Below the pieces are notes generated by a model that saw only the letters and a list, made by a program, of their open reading frames with translations, was not told the DNA's origin and did no database searches. The position numbers were made by a program, and so were the translations under genes. Below, piece after piece: positions 36,509-41,600 of a stretch of DNA of 41,600 nucleotides; the stretch's first letter is position 1; each line of letters begins with the position of its first letter. This DNA comes from Gemmatimonadaceae bacterium (GTDB taxonomy: Bacteria; Gemmatimonadota; Gemmatimonadetes; Gemmatimonadales; Gemmatimonadaceae): the NCBI GenBank assembly GCA_020853635.1, contig JADYYN010000105.1:1-41600 (forward strand), written 5' to 3'.

Positions 36509-37686
36509 GCCGGATCCCCTTCCACGAGCCGCGCGAGTTCGCGCGCGGCGAAATCGAGCGCCTCTCGTTCGGTGGGGAACCGCCGCGGGAACGCCGCGCG
36601 CACCGTGTGAGCGATCTCACCGAGCGACCGTGCGCCATCCACTTGGGCGAGCAGCGCGGCCAGTGCGTGCACCGCGTCGTCGCGCGGTGGCACGGCGGTG
36701 CTCGCACGGCGCGCGAGCCGCTCCGGGGCGAGCAGTCGCGCACCCAAGTCGGTGGCCACCTGGCGGTCGCGCACATCGCCGGTGGCCGAGCTCACGGTCA
36801 CCTCCCATCGCCACACGTAGTCGCTGCCGTCATGCGTGGCGCGCATCGCAATCGCGATGCCATCGCCCACACGCACTGGCACCGTGCGCTCGAGCGGGAA
36901 CCAGGCGCAGTCGTACACCGACGCGCCTGCCTCCGGCCCACTACCGAATGACGCGCCGCCCGCGAGCTCGGCGTCGAACCATCCGCCGAGTCCTTGGAGT
37001 GCGCCGTCCTGCGTCACAGTCACCTGCACGGTCCCGCGCACGTCGGTGGGGATGGCGGCGGTGAGCTCGAGCGTGGCCCACCGCGCAGAGGCGGCGAGCG
37101 GCCGCAACGCCGAGGCGCGGACGCGCTGCCATCCCTGCGCCGCGCGCGCGCGGATGGTCGTGAGATCGAGTGGGGCGTGGTGCGATGCGTGATGCGATGC
37201 GTCGTTCGATGCATCGTGGGCGGTCTCCCGTGCCGACGTCACGTGCGCGGCCGCACACGGCGCGATCACGAGGTGATCCCGCAACGCGATGTGCCGCGCG
37301 TCGGTGCGAAGCAACCGTGCACGCGCGTCCGCGAGGATGCCCGAGCGCGCACCCATGAGCGGGAACACTCCGCGCAGATCCTCAAGGAGCACGTCAGCGA
37401 GGTTCGGCAACGTGATTTGTTCGGCACGTCGCTGCAGGAACGTGATGCGGTCGCCGACCCCGTGCTGCGCGGCGAGTGCCGGCCCGAGCGCCACCGCATC
37501 GTTGGGTTCGATGGCCCACACATGGGCGGCGCCGGCGAGCGCGGCGTGCACGGCGAAGAAGCCGAACCCCGTGCCGAGCTCGAGTACGTGGTCACCTGGC
37601 CGGACGGTGGCGCGGAGTGCAGCGATGTAGGCGGACGTACGGCGAGGGTCGTCCACCATCGCCAGATAGTCCGACAGCTCGTACAC
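36505..37686 (-). CDS. PRMT-like SAM methyltransferase with PqqD-like tail
   Basis: 393 residues. Residues about 10-150 are a class I SAM domain of protein arginine methyltransferase (PRMT) type: MVDDPRRTSAYIAAL, VLELGTGFGFFAVHAA (34-49), acidic Glu60 in WAIEPNDA, DVLLEDLRGVFPLMG. Residues about 185-305 follow the PRMT beta-barrel: LQGLGGWFDAELAGGASFGSG, RTVPVRVGDGIAIAM. The second Glu of the PRMT double-Glu loop and the THW motif are not conserved, so the substrate or activity may differ. The last 80 residues (DGARSLGEIAHTVRAAFP, ALDFAARELARLV) look like a degenerate PqqD/winged-helix fold. It follows precursor A without a gap. Arg methylation of the core is an idea, not shown. Confidence 0.75.
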   Translation of the reverse strand: MYELSDYLAMVDDPRRTSAYIAALRATVRPGDHVLELGTGFGFFAVHAALAGAAHVWAIEPNDAVALGPALAAQHGVGDRITFLQRRAEQITLPNLADVLLEDLRGVFPLMGARSGILADARARLLRTDARHIALRDHLVIAPCAAAHVTSARETAHDASNDASHHASHHAPLDLTTIRARAAQGWQRVRASALRPLAASARWATLELTAAIPTDVRGTVQVTVTQDGALQGLGGWFDAELAGGASFGSGPEAGASVYDCAWFPLERTVPVRVGDGIAIAMRATHDGSDYVWRWEVTVSSATGDVRDRQVATDLGARLLAPERLARRASTAVPPRDDAVHALAALLAQVDGARSLGEIAHTVRAAFPRRFPTEREALDFAARELARLVEGDPA

Positions 37687-37863
37687 TCAGCCGGTCCGGC
37701 GACCCATGAAGCCGTCCATCTGGCCCATCATCATGTTGTTCTCGGTGAGCGCGCTCACCGCGCCGAACTGCTTGAGTCGCGGGGCTGCGTACGCCGCCCG
37801 TGCTTCGCGCTCGCCGCGCGGCTCAGGCGCTGGGTCACTCGGCAGGGAATCGTCGCGTCGCAT
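37687..37863 (-). CDS. Lasso-like RiPP precursor A
   Basis: 58 residues from the ATG at 37861-37863 (a TTG three codons earlier is possible). The leader signature has exact lasso spacing: Tyr25, Pro28, Leu30, Gly34, Leu39, Thr40 (YAAPRLKQFGAVSALT). With cleavage two residues after Thr40 the core would be NNMMMGQMDGFMGRRTG, 17 residues, whose only acid Asp50 is position 9; a nine-residue ring with a tail GFMGRRTG would result. It shares the DG-F-x-x-RRTG ending with precursor B but its ring part is Met-rich while B has Trp, Phe and Arg. First gene after the recognition protein and directly next to the methyltransferase, the common place for a precursor. Confidence 0.8.
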   Translation of the reverse strand: MRRDDSLPSDPAPEPRGEREARAAYAAPRLKQFGAVSALTENNMMMGQMDGFMGRRTG

Positions 37864-37896
37864 GTCTCGCAATGTGTGAGGACGAGCGCCCGAGCG

Positions 37897-38235
37897 TCAA
37901 CCGTCGCCGGCCACCCGGGACACCAGGGCGCGGCGTTCGAGATCGTCTACGAGTGCGATGAGGTCATCGAACGCCTGCGGTTCGTCGACCTCGAACTCCT
38001 CGGCGATCGTGGCCGAGATCTCGCCGAGCGTGACCGGCTGCTGCAGCATGCTCCAGATCCGCGCGCCGACGCCGTCGAGTCCGTAGTACATGCCGTCGTG
38101 CATGGAGAGGATCACGGCCTCGGCGTCGAGCGCGGCCGACACCTGCGCGTCGGAGACGACGCAGCGGCTGGCCCGGCTCAGCGGCGTGCCGCCGGGCGAG
38201 GCCGATGACGGGGAGGGCGGCGTGGCGTCGGGCAT
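37897..38235 (-). CDS. PqqD-like RiPP recognition protein (B1)
   Basis: About 112 residues from the ATG at 38233-38235 (a GTG three codons upstream also fits). A Pro/Ser-rich start is followed by a PqqD-type winged helix: LSRASRCVVSDAQVSAAL, LDAEAVILSMHDGMYYGLDGVGARIW, and DDLIALVDDLERRALV. The pattern of a Tyr-rich strand followed by NxxG-like turn and IW helix is the RiPP recognition element that grips the leader's Tyr/Pro/Leu segment. In many lasso systems it is a separate B1 protein next to B2, the peptidase. Here B1 opens the cluster, but no B2 follows. Confidence 0.85.
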   Translation of the reverse strand: MPDATPPSPSSASPGGTPLSRASRCVVSDAQVSAALDAEAVILSMHDGMYYGLDGVGARIWSMLQQPVTLGEISATIAEEFEVDEPQAFDDLIALVDDLERRALVSRVAGDG

Positions 38236-38281
38236 CGTGCGCACGATACATTCGGAGTCCCTCCTCTCGCAAAGGGTGCGT
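38236..38281. promoter_or_regulatory. Very short divergent region in front of the RiPP cluster and the TPR gene
   Basis: Only 46 bases separate the two starts. On the minus strand TTGCGA-like and TATCGT elements 18 bases apart (about 38273 to 38244) would start RNA almost at the ATG at 38235, a leaderless start. On the plus strand TACATT (38247-38252) is a possible -10 for the TPR gene, which also has an AAAGGG ribosome site. The two -10 elements overlap, so the genes could exclude each other's transcription. Confidence 0.25.
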
Positions 38282-39139
38282 ATGCGCGTCGTTTCTTTCG
38301 TGGGGCTCGCCCTGCTCGGTTTCGCCTTGCCGCTGGCGGCACAGACCGCGACCGAGTCGCCGGAACTGCGCGCCGCGCGCGCGGCCTGGCAACGTCACCC
38401 GTCCAACGCCGACTCCATCATCTGGTACGGGCGCCGCGTCGGCTACACCGGCGCGTTCGCCGAGGCGGTGGCGATCGACACCGAGGGGCTGCGTCGGCAT
38501 CCCGACGAGCCGCGCCTGCTGCGGCATCGCGGCCATCGGTACATCTCCCTTCGCGACTTCCCCAAGGCGATCGCCGACCTCGAGCGCGCGCGGCAGGTGG
38601 TCGCGGGCAAACCGGACGAGGTGGAGCCCGACGGCCAGCCAAATGCGCGCGGGATCCCGACGAGCACACTGCACTCGAACATCCGGTACCATCTGGCGCT
38701 GGCGTACTTCGTGACCGGTGACTTCGCCAAGGCCCTGCCGATTTGGGCCGAGGACACACGGGTCGCCCCCAACGTCGACCAACGGGTAGCCGCCACGTAT
38801 TGGTGGGTGCTCACTCTGGCGCACCTGGACCGCCACACCGAGGCCAAGGCCGAGCTGGCGAAGATCCGCGCCGACTGGGACGTGATCGAGAACGGGAGCT
38901 ACCACCGGCTGTTGCTGTGGATGAAGGGGGAGCTCGCCGAGGAGGCATTGCTCGGCGCCGCGCCGAGCGCGCTGGAGCGGCAGACGATTGGCAACGGCGT
39001 GGGCCAGTGGCACGCCGCCCACGGTCGGACGGCGGAAGCCCGAAAGGCCTGGGAGGCCGTGCGGGCCACGGGCCCCTCGGCGGCCTTCGGCTACATCGCG
39101 GCGGAACAGGGGCTGGCCCGGTTGACCAAGTCCCGATAA
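38282..39139 (+). CDS. Secreted TPR protein
   Basis: 285 residues from the ATG at 38282, seven bases after AAAGGG. A signal peptide (VVSFVGLALLGFALPLAAQ) is followed by tetratricopeptide repeats: DSIIWYGRRVGYTGAFAEAV, LRHRGHRYISLRDFPKAIAD, YHLALAYFVTGDFAKALPIW, WWVLTLAHLDRHTEAKAEL, WHAAHGRTAEARKAWEAV. No catalytic site. Such proteins act as periplasmic scaffolds. The gene is divergent from the RiPP cluster but nothing ties it to it. Its 3' end holds the likely rpsF promoter. Confidence 0.82.
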   Translation: MRVVSFVGLALLGFALPLAAQTATESPELRAARAAWQRHPSNADSIIWYGRRVGYTGAFAEAVAIDTEGLRRHPDEPRLLRHRGHRYISLRDFPKAIADLERARQVVAGKPDEVEPDGQPNARGIPTSTLHSNIRYHLALAYFVTGDFAKALPIWAEDTRVAPNVDQRVAATYWWVLTLAHLDRHTEAKAELAKIRADWDVIENGSYHRLLLWMKGELAEEALLGAAPSALERQTIGNGVGQWHAAHGRTAEARKAWEAVRATGPSAAFGYIAAEQGLARLTKSR

Positions 39140-39150
39140 GCCAGTAGCTT
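39122..39150 (+). promoter_or_regulatory. Candidate rpsF promoter
   Basis: TTGACC at 39122-39127 and TAGCTT at 39145-39150 are 17 bases apart, overlapping the end of the TPR gene. The expected start of RNA near 39157 gives a leader of about 115 bases before rpsF. Confidence 0.4.
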
Positions 39151-39180
39151 ACGGGGCTGTCCAATACGGCACGTTTTCAG

Positions 39181-39202
39181 CCCGACCCTCCGAGCGGTCG
39201 GG
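39181..39202 (+). promoter_or_regulatory. Hairpin in the rpsF leader
   Basis: CCCGACC (39181-39187) pairs with GGTCGGG (39196-39202) around CTCCGAGC. Many bacteria carry an S6:S18-binding hairpin with an unpaired CCG in the rpsF leader; the loop here contains CCG, but whether it is that element cannot be settled by eye. Confidence 0.35.
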
Positions 39203-39271
39203 CGACTGCCGCTCTCCTCCGACGTCGGCAACCCGTCAGAGGCGATCACGACCAAAGGGAGGATTGCCGCA

Positions 39272-39637
39272 TTGTCTCGTGAATACGAGGCGGTGTACAT
39301 CTTCGATTCTGCACTCGAAGACGCCGCCATCGCTGAGAAGATCGAGAAGCACCACGCCCTTCTCGGCACCACCGACCCCATCACGCTCGACCACTGGGGA
39401 CGCCGTCAGCTCGCGTACAAGATCGGCTCGAAGGAAGCCGGCTACTACGTCGTGGCCCGCTTCAAGGCCGAGGGCAAGGTGCTGCCCGAGTTCGAGCGTT
39501 CGCTCAAGCTGGACGACACCGTGATCCGTTACCTCATCTCGGTGCACGAGCATGAGCTCGGCGCTCCGCCGATGACCGAAGAACAGCTCGCCGCGCGCCG
39601 TGCGCGTGATGGCGACGACGACGACGACGAGGAGTAG
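39272..39637 (+). CDS. rpsF: 30S ribosomal protein S6
   Basis: 121 residues. Binds 16S rRNA with S18 in the platform of the small subunit. Typical: [41 protein letters not shown] and [16 protein letters not shown]; acidic tail DDDDDEE as is common for S6. The start is the TTG at 39272, since no ATG or GTG precedes the conserved SREYEAV and AAAGGGAGGA lies nine bases upstream; another TTG at 39264 is possible. The weak start plus a strong ribosome site fits feedback by S6:S18 binding. Confidence 0.95.
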   Translation: MSREYEAVYIFDSALEDAAIAEKIEKHHALLGTTDPITLDHWGRRQLAYKIGSKEAGYYVVARFKAEGKVLPEFERSLKLDDTVIRYLISVHEHELGAPPMTEEQLAARRARDGDDDDDEE

Positions 39638-39641
39638 CCCC

Positions 39642-39866
39642 ATGCGCCGCAATAAGAAGGTCTGCCCGGTGACTGAGGCCGGCATCCGTTTCATCGACTA
39701 CAAGGACGAGCGCTTCCTGTCGCGCTTCGTGACGGACAACGGGAAGATCCTCCCGAGCCGTCTCTCCGGCGTCGATGCCCGCCACCAGCGTCAGCTGGCC
39801 AAGGCGATCAAGAAGGCGCGGTACCTCGCGCTCCTGCCCTACACGCGCAGCCAGAACGCGCAGTAA
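39642..39866 (+). CDS. rpsR: 30S ribosomal protein S18
   Basis: 74 residues. Partner of S6 on the 30S platform. Signatures: [60 protein letters not shown], all intact, single Cys (so a C+-like reduced form rather than a four-Cys type). Begins four bases after the rpsF stop. Confidence 0.96.
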   Translation: MRRNKKVCPVTEAGIRFIDYKDERFLSRFVTDNGKILPSRLSGVDARHQRQLAKAIKKARYLALLPYTRSQNAQ

Positions 39867-39872
39867 GGCGGC

Positions 39873-40901
39873 GTGACCGAGGACGGAGCAGTCCCCCCGC
39901 GTGAGCGAGGGTGGTGGGGTCCGATCCTCACGTTGGTGTTGGTGTGGTGGCTGGCCTCGGAATCCACCACGCGGTTGATCCTCCCGGTGATCGACCTGAT
40001 GCTGCTGCTCGCCCCGGCCTGTGCCGGGCTGGCGATCATCGGGTGGCGGAGTGGTGGGCGGTTGTCGTTGGCCGTGCTCTGGTCGCTGTTCGCGATCTGG
40101 GTGGTGACGCAGGGATCGCGCAGTGATGGTGCGTTCGGTGCGTTCGCGGTCGGCTGGTCGGTTGCGTTGGGCATCGGCTTCACGGTGATCCTCGGGATGA
40201 CCCCGGGGCAGCACTTTCTGAGCCGAGCGTTGCGGACGCTCGCCGTCGTCGGCGGCGTCAGTGGCGCGGCCCTGCTGGGGTGGCGTGGCGGACCCTCCGG
40301 GGTGCTCACGCTGGTCCGGACGGAATCGGCCACACGGGCGGCGGCGGCTCGTGCGGAGTGGGAGACCGTGAAGTCGTCTCCCGAGTTCGCGCAGTTGCCG
40401 ACCGACTCCGAGGGTGGTCAGTGGTATGTGAAGCTCGTGGAACTCGGGCTCGAGACTTGGCCCGACGTGGGGCTACGGTTCTTCCCCGCGCTCCTCGTGC
40501 TGCAGTCCCTGTTGGTGCTGGCGTTGGCGTGGTCGGTCTATCATCGCGTGGGTCGGGAGCGGGTCGGTCCGCCGCTCAGTGCCCTGCGGGAGTTCCGCTT
40601 CGACGAATCGCTGGTGTGGGGTGTGGTCCTCGGATTGCTCTGCCTCGCAGTGCCACTGGGCGAAGCCGTACGAGTGCTCGGATTGAATCTCCTGGTGGTG
40701 TTCGGCGCGCTCTGCGCGCTGCGCGGACTCGGAGTGATGGTGTGGTTCCTCGCGCCTGGCCGGGTGATGGCGGTGATGCTGACGCTGTTCACCCTGCTGT
40801 TCTGGCCGTACATCATGCTCGCAGCTGCCGGGTTGGGACTCGGCGATACCTGGTTCGATTGGCGCCGCAGCCCGCGGCAGCAATCCCAACGTTCGGAGTA
40901 A
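39873..40901 (+). CDS. DUF2232 family membrane protein
   Basis: 342 residues, eight or so membrane segments (ILTLVLVWWLASES, LILPVIDLMLLLAPACAGLA, VALGIGFTVILGMT, FFPALLVLQSLLVLALAWSVY, WGVVLGLLCLAVPL, LFTLLFWPYIMLAAAGLGLG). The size, the membrane pattern and the place between rpsR and rplI match DUF2232 proteins (YybS-like), whose role is unknown. The GTG at 39873 is six bases after the rpsR stop. Two bases separate its stop from the rplI ATG, so it is a steady member of this ribosomal operon. Confidence 0.83.
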   Translation: MTEDGAVPPRERGWWGPILTLVLVWWLASESTTRLILPVIDLMLLLAPACAGLAIIGWRSGGRLSLAVLWSLFAIWVVTQGSRSDGAFGAFAVGWSVALGIGFTVILGMTPGQHFLSRALRTLAVVGGVSGAALLGWRGGPSGVLTLVRTESATRAAAARAEWETVKSSPEFAQLPTDSEGGQWYVKLVELGLETWPDVGLRFFPALLVLQSLLVLALAWSVYHRVGRERVGPPLSALREFRFDESLVWGVVLGLLCLAVPLGEAVRVLGLNLLVVFGALCALRGLGVMVWFLAPGRVMAVMLTLFTLLFWPYIMLAAAGLGLGDTWFDWRRSPRQQSQRSE

Positions 40902-40903
40902 AC

Positions 40904-41350
40904 ATGGAAGTCATTCTTCGGCAGGCCGTGGACAATCTCGGACATCCCGGCGACATCGTGGACGTCTCGTCCGGTTATGCCCGCAACTTCCTGCTGCCGC
41001 GCGGCGTCGCCTACGAGGCGACCCCGGGCAACAAGAAGCGCATCGCGCAGGAGAAGGAACGGCTCGAGGCGGCGGAGAACGCCCGCCGCGACGCCGCATC
41101 CGTCATCGCCAAGAAGCTCGAAGAGGTCTCGCTGACCTTCTCGGCCAAGGTCGGTGAAGAAGGCAAGCTCTTCGGCTCGGTCACCTCGGCCGACATCGCG
41201 CATCAGCTCGAGGCGCAGGGCTTCACGCAGGTCGAGAAGCGCATGATCGACCTTCACGAGCCCATCAAGGCGCTCGGCGTCTACAAGGTGCCGATCCGTC
41301 TGCACGCCGACGTCAAGCCCGAGATCAAGGTGTGGGTGATCAAGGGGTAA
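40904..41350 (+). CDS. rplI: 50S ribosomal protein L9
   Basis: 148 residues. N-terminal domain MEVILRQAVDNLGHPGDIVDV and YARNFLLPRGVAYEAT, a long connecting helix (KKRIAQEKERLEAAENARRD), C-terminal domain KVGEEGKLFGSVTSADIA and LHEPIKALGVYKVPIRLH. It binds domain V of 23S rRNA near the L1 stalk and helps reading-frame fidelity. Full length and intact; last gene of the rpsF operon. Confidence 0.97.
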   Translation: MEVILRQAVDNLGHPGDIVDVSSGYARNFLLPRGVAYEATPGNKKRIAQEKERLEAAENARRDAASVIAKKLEEVSLTFSAKVGEEGKLFGSVTSADIAHQLEAQGFTQVEKRMIDLHEPIKALGVYKVPIRLHADVKPEIKVWVIKG

Positions 41351-41387
41351 GCTGACGGCAGGCGGTTGGCTGGGTACATGGATCGTG

Positions 41388-41412
41388 GGGCGGCTCCCGT
41401 TCGGGGCCGCCC
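41388..41412 (+). terminator. Hairpin after rplI
   Basis: GGGCGGC (41388-41394) pairs with GCCGCCC (41406-41412), with an inner CCCG/CGGG step closing a TT loop; TTCG follows. A likely intrinsic end of the rpsF-rplI transcript, though with a short T tract. Confidence 0.55.
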
Positions 41413-41462
41413 TTCGCCGTTCGCTGCCAGCCGCAGACTGCCGACTGACTGCTGTGAGCTGA

Positions 41463-41506
41463 CCGGGCGGCGGCGCGGCGCGCTTGGGCGCCGCGCGGCC
41501 GCCCGG
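41463..41506 (+). terminator. Long GC-rich hairpin
   Basis: Nineteen bases at 41463-41481 pair with 41488-41506 with a single mismatch, around a 6-base loop. This is stronger than the rplI hairpin and lies 57 bases before a possible next gene. Short ACTGCCG/CTGTGAG-like units (41418-41461) come before it. A terminator without T-run or an element of the next gene's leader are both possible. Confidence 0.45.
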
Positions 41507-41563
41507 AACCTTTCGCCATCCTGCGGGTTCGCTCCTGAAACGGATCCCCTCCTCACCGACGCG

Positions 41564-41600
41564 ATGGTCACCGCCGCTCCCGAAGTGCTTCGCTCCGCCC
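41564..41600 (+). CDS. Possible first codons of a gene cut by the window edge
   Basis: An ATG at 41564 opens an uninterrupted frame (VTAAPEVLRSA) to the end of the window. In many bacteria the replicative helicase gene follows rplI, so that would be the first guess, but 12 codons say nothing about family. No good ribosome site is seen. Confidence 0.2.
   Translation, partial: MVTAAPEVLRSA

Noticed and set aside
38282-39139. The TPR gene as an export or immunity part of the RiPP cluster
   Set aside because: It is divergent, soluble-secreted, without transporter features, and similar TPR proteins occur elsewhere in the window.

Overview
This is a GC-rich bacterial chromosome segment, densely packed with genes and without phage, insertion sequence, integrase, rRNA or CRISPR. 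Gene order (rpsF-rpsR-DUF2232-rplI; prs-rplY-pth), many exported lipoproteins and beta-propellers, DUF4159/DUF4175 proteins, frequent ATGA/GTGA gene overlaps and odd GGGAGAT-type intergenic repeats suggest a member of the Gemmatimonadota or a close relative. That assignment is inference; no rRNA marker is present.

Left part (1-21.2 kb, almost all on the minus strand). It opens with a broken 6-bladed beta-propeller lipoprotein gene, an Ig-like/beta-propeller lipoprotein, small accessory genes (SRPBCC, DUF6487 zinc protein, Uma2 nuclease, VRR-NUC nuclease, a frameshifted DUF1643 gene) and a lipoprotein. Then comes a long, mostly overlapping run, read right to left: a conserved unknown, rsmI, DUF4159, a giant DUF4175 coiled-coil membrane protein, a TPR protein, a secreted protein often misnamed asparagine synthetase B, a DinG helicase carrying a RadC-like JAB domain, a fumarylacetoacetase-family enzyme, a membrane-anchored unknown and a secreted M24 peptidase. 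trxA and a methylmalonyl-CoA epimerase gene are divergent.

Middle part (21.2-32.3 kb, mostly plus strand): housekeeping genes pdxJ, a degenerate HPt-repeat protein, a YbhN/LPG-synthase-like membrane protein, ispE, tRNA-Gln(UUG), prs, rplY, pth, membrane pyrophosphatase, a four-helix-bundle protein flanked by inverted GGGAGAT repeats, and ychF.

Right-middle part (32.3-38.25 kb, minus strand): a compact seven-gene RiPP cluster that looks lasso-like. In transcription order it holds a PqqD-type recognition protein, precursor A, a PRMT-like methyltransferase, an asparagine-synthase-like cyclase, an HPr-kinase-like kinase, precursor B and a nucleotidyltransferase. Both precursors carry the lasso leader signature Y-x2-P-x-L-x3-G-x4-L-T and end in the same Arg-Arg-Thr-Gly tail. 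No B2 leader peptidase and no exporter is encoded in or beside the cluster. This is the most interesting part of the window.

Right end (38.28-41.6 kb, plus strand): a secreted TPR protein, then rpsF, rpsR, a DUF2232 membrane protein and rplI, followed by two strong GC hairpins and perhaps the first codons of another gene.
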